From: Arachnopeziza araneosa
Lineage: Eukaryota > Ascomycota > Leotiomycetes > Helotiales > Arachnopezizaceae
DNA length: 64,000 bases
Assembly (NCBI GenBank): GCA_003988855.1
Contig: QYAI01000156.1
Location: 1-64,000, forward strand
Reading direction: 5' to 3'
Below are positions 21,666 to 32,299 of the stretch, one piece after another (within the stretch, counting starts at the first letter, position 1; the number at the start of each line of letters is the position of its first letter). A program made the position numbers and the translations under genes. The notes under the pieces were generated by a model. The model ran no database searches, was not told the origin of the DNA, and worked only from the letters and a program-made list of their open reading frames with translations.

Positions 21666-22664
21666 TAAATCATTGGTTTGATGGCGAGACTGGCTGCAAT
21701 ATTGGCAAAATTAGAACCAAAGAGATGGCTGAGCAAGTTTTGAAATAGAAATACGTCATTATACAGCGGAAAACAAAAGCTTGAGCTAGGCAAAAAGATC
21801 AGCCAGCAAGAGTAGACTAAAGAGCCAAAAATTAACTGACGCGGACTGGGTAGGATTGCAGAACTTAAGAAGTTTCAGAAACTGAGTGAGCCCAAACGTG
21901 CCTGAAAGCACAATGTTGATGCCTAAAATGTGGCTGGCTGAAGACGCACGTAAGACTACAAAAGAGGACGTGGAGCTGGGTATGCCAAGCCAGTGAGCAA
22001 ATGCCCAAATACTCGGCCACACCAGCCTGGTCTCGGAGACAATAGATGTAAAACACGTATAGAAAATGGATTGAAGTAGTCATAATCGGCGGTATTCATC
22101 TAGCTAGGGTTTTATTCACTTTATAAAGACGAGATGAATCGGCCATCTATTTTAAATATATCAAGCTTCCACGTGATGCGCCACGTGATTATTTTGGAAA
22201 CTCTGTGAACCTAGAGATCTCATTCAATAAGTAAGTAGAAACCAATACCCAAAAGAGTTTGAAGAGACAGAGGTTTGTTATAAAAAATAAGCAAATTCCC
22301 AAAATGCTATAAATGATAGCCAGAAGGGGATCCCCGAGTAAGAGTGTCTTTCTGGAAGGAGAAGGAAAAAGCGGACATAGAATTGAAAAAACAAGCCTCG
22401 ACCCGAGGCAACGAAGCATAGATACTATACTTATTTACATTCTGCTCAAAGGCTTTCAAGTCTCACTCTTCCTTCTTTTGTTTCCATGCACAATCCCATC
22501 ACCAAAAGTATACACAACCCAACCCCGCAACCAAAAATGTTACTTTCAAACTAAAACATACAATTAGATATCCTTTTCAATCCCACAAAGTCCCACATGT
22601 ATATTTTCTTTACTTCTCAGTAAATGCTGTATTACACTGTTTCAACTCAACGAGCACCTCATTT
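21666..22664. other. Stretch with two short hydrophobic minus-strand frames
   Basis: About 1 kb. Two minus-strand frames (22419-22189, ATG start, 76 codons; 22083-21786, partly hydrophobic) have membrane-like composition but no family signature and no convincing splice into the decayed membrane gene. They may be further relics of it or chance. The short motif CACGTGAT occurs twice near 22165-22190. Confidence 0.35.
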
Positions 22665-23842
22665 CTAAGACTTTGGTGGTGTATGCGGGATCCACGAAAT
22701 ATCAAAGTATTCCTGGTCAACAGTACTGATATAAGTCATGTCATCATTGCACATCTCGCCTCCCGTGCGACTGATGTGCGGGCTAATCAAGTCAGCTATA
22801 TTCCGGTGATCAGTTAAGGATGGTACTCACCAATGTACTGATGGTCTAAATGGAACCATATTCTGGTGTAGCATGCGACACATCAAAGTGTTCCGTCCGA
22901 ATTCATACTCTGCTCCCCATCGAACCTCTGTTGTTAAAAATCCGTAGCATTCATCAAAAGAAGTGTACAGATCTGCAGCGTCCGTATTGGTGCTGTTGCA
23001 GTACGTTATAGCTGTCTCGCAAATTTGTGATGAAAGAATGGGTGTGAGAACCGCAAGTGCTTGAGTTGGTGTCGTGGCGCCGAGAAGCGGCATCCTATCG
23101 GATTTAGTCTATTTCCTTAAGAAAAATTCTGAGTACGGAGCAGGAAAGCATACGCTGTCTCAACAACATAATCTTGAAGCCATCCCCAATGCTTGAAAAT
23201 TCCATCATACTGCGTCATCTGGCCCAAAGAATTCCAGCTCGTCCATGTATCGATAACAATGGGTACGACAAGACCAATGTTGGAAATGTTGAACATGATT
23301 TTCGTTGATGCAGAGTTCATGTAGCCATTGCCACTAAATTTCTGAATTTCATACGACAGGGGAACGCCCAACAAGCTGAGGGAACCCGCATTCGCCGCTA
23401 GATTAGAAAACAGACCGAAAAGGTATTCAGTGTTGAGTTCACGTCCAGTGAAATTTCGCGTGACATCGATGCGTCCTTGGATATCTTCGGAGAAGATGGT
23501 GGAATTGATGAAGTCTGCTTGAATAACGTCGGTGGGGTAGATGAAGTTGTCCCAGAAGTTGCTAAGAAGCCCGTATAGCTCATCGTATGTGAAGTGTGGC
23601 TTATTGTTGATGCTGGGTGTCGGAGTAGCGGCATGGGATGTTGACGTTGTTTTCACCGTGCTCACTTTATTTGTGGATGTCTTGACTGAGCTTGTTTTCA
23701 CCGAACTCGTCTTGATCGAGCTGGTTCTGACAGAACTCATTTTGATAGAACTCGTCGCCGTCGTGCTTGTACTCTTTGCTGAGGCTAGGTAACTGAGAAC
23801 GAATCCACCTAGCACTAAGAAAGGAACGCGTAATAGGACCAT
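22665..23842 (-). CDS. Conserved secreted protein with Ser/Thr/Lys repeat linker
   Basis: Three exons: 23842-23154, 23094-22831 and 22782-22665, giving 356 aa. The ATG at 23842 starts a secretion signal (MVLLRVPFLVLGGFVLSYLA). Residues about 25-65 are a low-complexity tract built from variations of TSSVK/TSSIK, probably an exposed glycosylated linker. A globular region follows with several N-glycosylation sites and an even set of Cys residues in the C-terminal half (SQICETAITYC, ECYGFL, TLMCRML, GEMCNDD). I recall similar architecture in uncharacterised fungal secreted proteins but cannot name a domain or reaction. Intron 2 offers several AG acceptors; the one used restores HTPPKS and the stop. 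Confidence 0.72.
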
Positions 23843-25790
23843 GTTGAAAGAACTAATGTTGAGGTTAATAATCGCCAAATTGGATGTGAGAACAAGGGCA
23901 ATCGCAAGAAACTGATCGGAAAGTGAAAACTTCCCGTTTATATACCTACTGGACAAACAGCAACTTCCACGCCTCTTGGTGCTGAAGCTCTTCAATAGTA
24001 GAATCTCTTCAATAGTAATGCAGAAATATGGGATTCGCATATGCGGATTGAGTTAGCTCAACCGCTGTAGAACCAGCCCTACGGCTGATTCACCCCTATG
24101 CTAGATAGAGAGCTTCCCAATACGGAGATTTAAGCACGCATGGCTGCCGGTGGCTGAAATTTGTCCGTAAAGAGTTGAATGCCAGCTGCAGGAGTACAAC
24201 GCCACCAATTCCTGGCGTCTAAATATACGGAGAACGCGGTCAAAAGTAATGTCACTACAAGGGCATGCCCTGTAGGCTCTACTATATGGGCGCTGAGTGT
24301 TACAGCTACGTCCAGTGCTCCTCTGGAAGCTGCCTTGGTTGAATCAAGGATCAAGGTAAGGGAACTCAAGAGCGGGTTCTTGAACGGTTGGGCGGTGGGG
24401 TAATATCAATAGAGTAGAATTGATCAGTTAAGTTGAGCACGAAGCTCTTACCTAGAGTGAAGGCAGTCACTGCTTATATAGAGTTTCCAGTTCGCTGGAC
24501 CCTCCGGACCTTCTGGACCCTCCAGACCTTCTGGACCCTCCGGACCTTCTGGACCTTCTGGACCTTCTGGACCCTCTGGACCCTCCGGACCTTCTGGACC
24601 CTCTAGACCCTCTAGACCCTCTGGGTGGGGTCCCAGGGTCTATCACGTGACCTTTGGTCAGATGTTCGTAACGTATTCATCAATAATAGCAGTTTATGGG
24701 CAGCACGACTATGTGTAAATAATGGGTTATCAAATGAACAGTCCGCAATCAAACGTGATTTATCGTATCTTGATCGCTTTTGATTTTCCGTGAATTTGGA
24801 GAGGTGCGGCAAGGGCTCGGTTCAGGGGCTTTCGGAGATAAAAGCTAGGCTTCTTCGGCCCGCCTACCCCTATTCAGTACACTGAAAAATACTCCAACAG
24901 GGGGTATCAGAAATCCGTGCGCACAGGCCCAGAACACTAAAATTCGCACCAAAACTACGCTGAAAACCCTTCGTTACTACAGCTATAACTTAAGAATACG
25001 ATCTTAAAATAACTTCTTACATTGCAGCTACTTACTAATATTAATGCGGAGAGTAACTCTTATTGTAAATTTTATATATTATGAGATGTAAACGTCGCTA
25101 ACAAATTTAAAGTGTCGCATTGTAACGGCACGAACACGAGTATGGCTAGTCAAGAAGCATATGGGAGTGCGTTGATAGTCTGAGTATATTCGGTTCATAG
25201 GCTAGCTACGAAGGAAAAGAAGAATATGAGGAAAGAAAAACTACATGAGTGAGGTAGGTGTGCCTTATCTACAGCAGACTTCTCTCCGCCCCTAGTCTGA
25301 ATAGACTCTGAATGTACCCCTTATTCTCCACACTTCGGTAATGGGGTCCTGTCCGCCCGTGCCGTCTACACATGACATTCGTAACACGTGATATTCTGCT
25401 CATCACACCCCCGATATCTGAAAATTTTCGTATTCAAACGCTTTTCATCATACTATCATAGCAGCATTGCTCGCAAAACTCGACCTTCAGCTATATGCAA
25501 GGGAATTTCCATCAGCTAAAAGCACACAATATACAGGGGTTGCCTTACCATCCTACAAAAGACCTTGTAAAGGCAATGGATCATGTTCAATGAAAATGAA
25601 GCAGAAAAGACTGAACAGCTTTAAAACTTTCAATACGTGGTCTGTCTACACCTACGAAGAAATTGCCAAGGAAAAGAATTCTATCTATTCCTAATCTCGA
25701 TATTTGCCGTTAAACCACCTCAACGGATTAAACCACGCTCCTAAATTAAGATCAGCAACGGTATACCATCAGTTCCTTCTGTATCAGACA
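23843..25790. other. Intergenic, with a minisatellite but no gene seen
   Basis: About 1.9 kb. It holds the 9-bp tandem array at 24497-24622. A 74-codon frame at 24179-24403 begins with ATG but shows no domain and overlaps a minus-strand frame of similar length, so neither is called. The 24900-25250 part is A/T-rich. The 3' end may carry the terminator of the minus-strand GTPase gene. Confidence 0.5.
24497..24622 (+). repeat. 9-bp minisatellite, 14 units
   Basis: Fourteen adjacent units of the form [GA]GACC[CT]TC[CT] run without interruption (126 bp). In one plus-strand frame each unit encodes Gly-Pro-Ser or Arg-Pro-Ser, a collagen-like triplet. That frame is bounded by a stop at 24479 and has no start codon, so it is not evidently coding. 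Confidence 0.9.
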
Positions 25791-27581
25791 TCAAAGCCAG
25801 AGTCCAATCCGAGGCCCACCAAGAAGTGCTGTCCCAATAATGACAACATTCGCAAAAATTTTAATGGCGTCAAGCAGGAATTCAGGAGCCTTACGTTTGT
25901 TCTGTTCCCTCTGCACCTGCCATAGCTTCTGCTCTGTCTCCTTTCGCTCATCAATTAACATCTGAGTCCTCTGAAGATGAGTTTCTATCTCCTTCTCCCA
26001 CTTCGCTTGTTCTCTCGCCGCCGCCTCATCAGCATCCCTCCGCTGCTGCTGATACCTATTTTCGGCGTCTTCTCGATCCCGCTGCATCTGTTCCGCGATG
26101 ATAGCATTATTTTCTTTTCTGATTCGTTCTTCTCTTTCATCACTCTCTCGCTGATGCGCCTCAGCCTGCTCCCTCGCACGCTCGGCGTCCTCCATGCGCT
26201 GGCGCTCGTATGCTTCAGCACGACGACGTGACTCCTCTTGCGCTGCCCTGAGTGCCTCGTTACTTTTCCGGATCTCATCCCGGAACTTGTTCGCCTGCGC
26301 CACCATCTCTTCTTGCATCTCCCGAAACTGCTCGTCTTTCTCCTTTGCAATCTTTGCAAGATTGGTTCGCAGTGCGGCAGTCTCCGCATGCGTTTTCTGA
26401 ATTGCCGCTTGAGCTTCGACTTGGTCTGCTTTGTTTTGCTTCTGCCATTTGAGATCATTTTCATCCATTGCGATCTTCATCTCTTCCTTGAGCTCGGCCA
26501 GCCTTTCTTGGCCCTTGCGTCGCTCTTCGAGGAGTTCACTTTGCAGCGCTTGGGCGGCTGTGGTATCGTCCAAGTTGCGATGCTGGTCAATGAGTTGCGT
26601 CTGGATGTCGAGTACAACACGTTGTCTCCGGTTGATGATGCTAGAGATAATATTGAAAGCGGAGTTGGGAGTGCCATCATGCCTGACGACCCTACTTCCT
26701 CTCTGTATCATAGCGCCCCAAAACTTATGTGTATTCATGAGTTCATGCTCTCTCTCACTCCCTTGAGCCTCGGGAATGGCATCTCCCGTGAGTAAATTAG
26801 TCCAGTGAGTCGTTGCAAGGACGACGGAACTCAAATTGCTCGATCCGCAAAGTTGTTGGAACATTCGCAGATTTCGCAACGCGGATCCTTGCATTTTCTG
26901 ATCAGAAATTCGATGCAAGTAAAGGATACCGGCTAGCGGAGTTCTTTTCTTGTATGCCGCAGCCAGCCAGAAGGCAACGTCTTTCAGGACTTCAGCATCG
27001 GAACGATTGGTGTCATCAAAGCCTGGTGTGTCGATGAGGAAGATACGTTGACCTTGGTGCATGAAGTGATATACCCCTACCTTACTTGTACCTATTCTTG
27101 TGTCAATATGATTTATCTTTTTCAAAGTAGTAAGCGCGCTACTGACAAGATTGCAAACCATGACCAATCTCGATATCTTGAGCTGACAGGAGAGATATAA
27201 ATGTGCTTTTTCCAGCACCAGTTACCCCCATTACAGCAATGATGATGTCATTTTCGCTTTATATCTGATTAGCTCTGTATTCCTCAAGTAAGTTCCAAGA
27301 AGCTCTCACGTGAATCTGATATCGTCACCACTGCTTTGAATCTGTCGCACTTGGTTCAGGTCCTTCTGGCGAAGAATTTCAGGTTTACGCGGCGGCGGCG
27401 GCCGTGGCGCCCGTCTACCGTTGGTTGGTGACGTCGGTGAGATATATGAACTCCTGTTTCTATTTATAAACTGCATTGGAGCTGATCTCACAGAAATGTG
27501 AGGCTGGGTTGAAGATCCGTGTGGATAGCAAGCTGGTCGTCCGGTAGATTCGCCAGAGTCGTAGTCGTTTGTATTAGTCAT
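25791..27581 (-). CDS. AIG1-like P-loop GTPase with long coiled coil and hydrophobic tail
   Basis: Three exons: 27581-27310, 27256-27147 and 27091-25791, giving 560 aa. Residues 1-90 are a disordered, Pro-rich lead. The G domain has P-loop GVTGAGKS (101-108), switch-II DTPGFDD (148-154) and the segment YLHRISD, which its neighbour shares. From about residue 290 to 520 the chain is a highly charged coiled coil rich in Glu, Arg and Gln. The last 30 residues are hydrophobic (AIKIFANVVIIGTALLGG) and could insert in a membrane. Family knowledge: AIG1/IMAP-type GTPases polymerise on membranes in plants and animals; fungal members are little studied. The first intron ends at an AAAG acceptor. The gene is divergent from its paralogue at 28241. 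Confidence 0.82.
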
Positions 27582-28240
27582 CTCACTAGCCACTCGTCCT
27601 GGTGAAGCAAATCAAATCTTAGATTTAAAAGAAGAGTATTGAGATTAGTTTTGACTAACGCTGCCGTAACTTGAAGTGAACTGGTGAACAGCTGCCTAAA
27701 AAAAGAGGCAGAAGATGTATATCTTGCTTGAATGTAGAGTATTATGTAGCGTACCTAGGTATGCGTTGATCAGATTTTCTGCGAGTCAAGGTTTACAGAA
27801 GCACATCGTCGAACACGATGAGTTGTGGCTAGGCAGGGGGGCATAAGATCTGTTCTTGTGCAAAAAGATCGCCATTTTTAGCCCCTAACAATTACTAAGA
27901 TGTGCCACGAGTGAAAAAGTTGTCAGACTTAACTTGACACTTGTGGTAGTCTTTAAATTGCATTGGAAGTTCCATAATGTCGTGTTTGGTCATCATTGGT
28001 GGCGTCGTGAGTGAGGCGAGACCTGGCGACCAAAACTTGCATCAGCTGAGGAGCTGAGGGGAGGTGGCACATTACTAGCCAATTAAAAATAGAATACGCG
28101 CCATTCTCTAAGTTCTACTTCATAAACCACGCATACTTGTACAACAGTGGCTGGGCATGACTCTGTTTGATCCACGATATATCACCTTATCTTAGCATGT
28201 GTTTGTCTTGTATCTGCGGCTCGCGGTCTTTATTCACATC
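27582..28240. promoter_or_regulatory. Shared divergent promoter region of two GTPase genes
   Basis: The two GTPase genes start head to head 659 bp apart. The interval contains no coding frame and presumably carries both promoters and 5' UTRs. I see no clear TATA element or named binding site. Co-regulation is inferred from arrangement alone. Confidence 0.45.
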
Positions 28241-29379
28241 ATGGATCCTGAAGAGACTTCGCTACAGATAACTTCTCGACTATCTTCCATAATTGAACAA
28301 TGGCAGAAACGACAGATTACTGAAGCGACACCGCCTGTATTTCAAGCACCAATAAGGAAGCGTAGCATCGTTCAAGATGTGGTAGTTGCTGTAATGGGAG
28401 TGACTGGAGCAGGAAAAAGCTCCTTCATTCGAAGAGTTACAGATGATGACGGTGTCGAAATAGGATCTGGGCTACAATCAAGTTCGTTTTGAAGCTCGAT
28501 AAAAAAGTGTGGTAAATTGCTGATGGAGGCCCAGCAACGCAAGCTGTAAAACCTTTCGGGTTCAATCATGAGGGCACGAGGTACTCAATCGTCGATACTC
28601 CGGGCTTCAACGATACAGACCGTTCGGACAATGAAGTCTTAAAAGACTTAGCCGATTGGCTCCTTGAGTCCTTGCAAAGAGGTAAGAAAATTAGCGGCAT
28701 CATATATCTTCATAGAATCTCCGACACTAGGATGGAAGGCTCTGCACTCCGTAACCTTCGAATGTTTAGGAAGATGTGTGGAAAGGACTTTATGAAAAAT
28801 GTCATTTTGGGGACCACGTTTTGGGATAAGGTTGGTGAGGAGCAGGGCGCAGACAGAGAGAAGGAATTACTCGAAACAGATGATTTCTTTAAGGAGATGA
28901 GAACTCAAGGTTGTCATGTGGTCAGGATCAGTGGTAAAAGGGAGGACGATCTGGAATTGCTAGCGCGATTTTCAGAACAGCCGCCAAGAGTGATGCAAAT
29001 CCAGCAGGAATTGTTCAGAGGAAAAGCGCTGGCCGAAACGGGAGCAGCATCGGCGATCAGCCACGAGCTTGCCGAGATCCAACGTCAAAATCTTGAGATG
29101 CTAGGTGATGTTGAACACAAAGCGAGAGGTCAGATGCATCGATCCGCGCTAGAAAGAGTTCTTGGTATGCATATTCAGAAGAAAGTATTTGAAGAGACAA
29201 TGGAGGAATTGAGTAGCGAACAAGATGATGTGAAGAAAGAGATAGAAGAGCAAGAACAGAAAGATCATGAGAGAATGGAGGGTTTGAAGTCTGAAAAGAT
29301 GAAACAGGAGCAGGGATTTCAAATCCAGATTACAGAGTTGAATGAGCAGCTGCAAGCACTTAAGAAGAAAATAGCATAG
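28241..29379 (+). CDS. AIG1-like P-loop GTPase, short paralogue with coiled coil
   Basis: Two exons: 28241-28481 and 28529-29379, giving 363 aa. The intron is 47 nt (GTTCGT donor, GCTGAT branch close to a GGAG acceptor). The G domain has P-loop GVTGAGKS (53-60), DTPGFND (103-109) and the segment YLHRISDTRMEGSALRNLRM, nearly identical in layout to its neighbour. The C-terminal third is a Glu/Lys/Gln-rich coiled coil ending at residue 363 without the hydrophobic tail of the larger paralogue, so it is probably soluble or recruited by its partner. The N-terminal 45 residues also differ. This looks like a diverged duplicate. Nucleotide binding is predicted from the intact P-loop; the cellular role is unknown. 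Confidence 0.83.
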
Positions 29380-30086
29380 AGAGTATTTTAATCCAAATCT
29401 TGGAGGTAGGAGAGAGGAGGGATGAAAACTCTAATATCCCACCTTGAAGTACTCGCTCTGCGACTTGGATTGAAGTTCCAATCAAGTGGAAATCATCGAG
29501 ATATTAGAATGTTTCGTGTGCGCTCTACTACCTGAGCTACTCTTCCTTGGTTTCTGATATTCTAGTAGCTGTAGCTCACTTGCTAGGTAGAGTTTGAATA
29601 GAGAAGGTTAAGAAAATGATAGGACTACGATATATGCGGGGATCCCATTATCCCAGGAGACGCCGGGGACTAGTATACATTTTTCCATCTATGGTTGACA
29701 ACTACTGGGTTCCCCATATGGGGTATGCTAGATCTTCTTACAGGCTGTTGTGTGGCGCGCCAATCAAAGTGCTGCGCTTGAGGCCGAGGCTATGGGATCG
29801 TCCTATATCTCCGTCACGAGCTTGCGCGCCAGTCACAAGAAGACCGCTGACAAGAAAAATCCAAGTGGAGCAAAATCCGGGGTAACTACAGTGCGGAAAA
29901 ACAGGAAATGGCTGGGATTTTCCCAGTGGTAGGCGAGAAAAGTATATGAAGACCTCCTTTTTTCGTCAAGTTAATGGAATTAAGACCTACGAGAAGTTGT
30001 TTCAACAGGATCAATTCAGTTGCCACATTTTGACTTTGAATTTCAAGGATATCCCGCCTCTTCTTTTCATAAATTTTTATCATATA
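29380..30086. other. Intergenic; two tRNA D-arm-like motifs, no gene
   Basis: About 0.7 kb. A pol III A-box-like string (TAGCTCAGGTAGTAGAGC) is on the minus strand at 29539-29522, and a similar one is on the plus strand at 29572-29592. Neither extends into a foldable tRNA with matching acceptor and anticodon stems. The 29640-29880 part is GC-richer than its surroundings but has no convincing gene. Confidence 0.4.
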
Positions 30087-31405
30087 ATGTTCGGCCGCAA
30101 CGCTTTCGCCGTATGCCTAGCATGGGTTTCATCTATTTCCGTTGCCTACAGTGCGCCAGCTGTCGAAGAGCGTGCTGTTGCAGATCACGCAGTTACTTTT
30201 CAGACAATCTATGTTCCACCGTCGAACTAAAATACACCGAAAACTCTGTACGGCCGTACAGCTCAACTAGCTGATGGGACTCTCCTCGCAATATGGTAAA
30301 TACAATAATTATCTACCAGCACTTGTTACCTAACTTGTCGATCAAGGGAAAACTACTCTCCAGAACCACCGATGGTCTATTTCCCCATATACAAAAGTGT
30401 GGATAAGGGCGAAACCCGGGCTGCCTTCTCTAATGTCACGGATCAAGTCAATGGCTGGGGACTACGATGCCAACCGTTCCTCTATGTACTTCCACAGGCG
30501 ACCGGCAATCTTGCGAAGGGTACCATTCCCTGCGCTGGAAATTCTATCCCTACGGATCTCAGTAAAACTAAGATCGATATCTACGCCTCCAAGAATAGCG
30601 GCCTAACGTGGTCCTTCGTCTCAAGCGTTGCATCCGGAGGAAAGGCTGAGTAAATAATTTAATTCTCTATTCTTTTTCGTCTCATATATTTTGCGAAGTT
30701 ACAACCTTTCGATTCGCATCTTGGCCCTCTATTTCACTCCTAAACAAAAATCCAAAACTCTTACTTTCATCCTAGTCCCACCAACGGCCAAACACCAATC
30801 TGGGAGCCATTCCTTATGGTCTACAACAACCAACTTGTAACATACTACTCTGACCAACGGGACCCCGCATACGGCCAGAAGCTTGTGCATCAAGCATCCT
30901 CTGACGGTATCACCTGGGGGCTGCAGTAAACGATGTCGCCTACCCAACCTACAGCCAGCGCCCAGGCATGACAACTATTGCACCCCTTCTTAACGGTAAA
31001 TAGATCATGACCTACGAGTACGGTGGGGGTCCCAACCCCATCAATGCTGGCTTCCCCGTCTATTACCGTTTCAGTTCAAGTCCTCTCACGTTCAACTCAG
31101 CAACTGGCCAGCTCCTCCAAGCCGGTACTACGTACCCCTCTTCCTCCCCTTACGTTGTCTGGAGCCCCTCGGGAGGCGTCAATGGAACTATCGTCGTGAG
31201 CGCGGCTAGCAATACACAGATCTTCGTAAATACGAAATTGGGAGATCCACATTCGTGGGTTGAATACAGCACGCCGCAATCAGGTGCTTATACAAGACAC
31301 ATGAGGGTCATGGATAATCCGGATTACCTGCTCATTATGAGTGCTGGATTCTTGGGTGGGAACAATTATGTAACTGATAATGTCATGAAGTCACCAAACT
31401 TGTAG
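30087..31405 (+). pseudogene. Broken secreted GH93 exo-arabinanase
   Basis: An ATG at 30087 opens a secretion signal (NAFAVCLAWVSSISVAYS). The downstream frames fit glycoside hydrolase family 93, which releases arabinobiose from alpha-1,5-arabinan: WENYSPEPPMVYFPIYKS, NGWGLRCQPFLY, CAGNSIPTDLS, TPIWEPFLMVYN, YYSDQRDPAYGQK and RPGMTTIAPL occur in the expected order. Introns at 30296-30346 and 30650-30775 look normal. Three lesions break it: TAA at 30228-30230 (between PPSN and NTP), a frame change at the G run near 30916-30920, and TAG at 31001-31003 (between NGK and IMTYEYG). From memory of the family, both stop positions are normally Tyr. The enzyme cannot be made full length. Confidence 0.78.
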
Positions 31406-31465
31406 ATTTTCTCAGAAAGAAGCTCTATAGGAGATAAATTATCATCAATTCAAGTTTCCCAATTC

Positions 31466-32299
31466 CTAATAATCATAATCATAATCGTTATCGTAGTCAA
31501 TAATGTCATTATCTTGATCATCTTGATCGTTACCGTTATCACTATCACCACTATCATCGCTGGCATCGCTATCATCGTCATCACTGTCAGAAGTATCAGA
31601 ACTATCACTTTCCTCCTCTTGTAGCTTCTCAGCAGATAGCAACGCCATTATGATAATAATCCGCTGCCAATTTTCAGGGCTCCTCGTATATGATCCCCAT
31701 GCGTGCCCACATTCGCATGTTTGGTTGTCGAGCGAACTCTTTCTATCAAAATCCGGACAATCACAATGGTCGCATTTATCGATCTTTGAAAGTTCCTTCT
31801 TTATCATTCCATCACGCTCGATATTGTTACGTTCCGCATAATGCTCTGCAGCAAACCGTTCGAAAAGCCATTTTGACTCCTCCTGCTTTGAGTGAAGGTG
31901 CCAGTCATGGCCGCAATGGCATTCGTGTTTCGAGGCTGAGGTGGAAGCTCGGGATTGCAAGACATCGTCGTAATCCCTACATGAGCACTCTTTGCATGTG
32001 TCAATCTGATCCAAAGAGTCCTTGAGATCGCCGTTATAGTCGTAGTGGATTTGATCTTTGTAATATGCTGACATTATGGTTTTGACAAGGCTCAGCATGG
32101 TTTCTTCGTCGGGTAAGGCGAGCCTCTCATTCGAAGAGATCTTTCTGCCATTGCTATTGATCCCGTGTTTCTTCCGGTAGCGTTCAACTTTCCTGGAGAG
32201 TTTGTAGGTATCGTGCGCTGCACCAGCAATGACGCCGGCAGCTCCACTCATAGTTCCAGTTGCAACGGCCTGTACTGTTACATTTTGAGCAGCTATCAT
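31466..32299 (-). CDS. Protein with duplicated Cys/His motif and acidic tail
   Basis: 277 aa from the ATG at 32299. Two copies of one motif are visible: C102-x2-C105-x-C107-x2-YD then C127-x-C129-G-H131-x-W133, and C176-x2-C179-x-C181-x2-FD then C195-x-C197-G-H199-x-W201. Each copy has five Cys and one His, suggesting metal (zinc) binding; I cannot name the domain. Residues 228-277 are almost all Asp, Ser, Asn and Tyr, ending DYDNDYDYDY. The N-terminal 40 residues are small and hydrophobic (ATGTMSGAAGVIAGAAHD). The frame stays open upstream to a possible acceptor (TTCCACAG, near 32437) with residues such as APLGKLALGKLVAGVAHATP, so the true N-terminus may be longer and spliced. Function and location are unknown. 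Confidence 0.65.
   Translation of the reverse strand: MIAAQNVTVQAVATGTMSGAAGVIAGAAHDTYKLSRKVERYRKKHGINSNGRKISSNERLALPDEETMLSLVKTIMSAYYKDQIHYDYNGDLKDSLDQIDTCKECSCRDYDDVLQSRASTSASKHECHCGHDWHLHSKQEESKWLFERFAAEHYAERNNIERDGMIKKELSKIDKCDHCDCPDFDRKSSLDNQTCECGHAWGSYTRSPENWQRIIIIMALLSAEKLQEEESDSSDTSDSDDDDSDASDDSGDSDNGNDQDDQDNDIIDYDNDYDYDY

Noticed and set aside
15248..24040. A secondary-metabolite gene cluster around the P450
   Set aside because: There is no polyketide, peptide or terpene synthase or prenyltransferase here; the P450 looks catabolic and its neighbours are unrelated.
24130..24403. Overlapping frames on both strands upstream of the minisatellite
   Set aside because: The minus frame starts at TTG and the plus frame has no family signal; neither has splice support.
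26194..26795. Long plus-strand frames across the GTPase coiled coil
   Set aside because: They are antisense shadows of the Glu/Arg/Gln-rich coiled-coil coding sequence on the minus strand.
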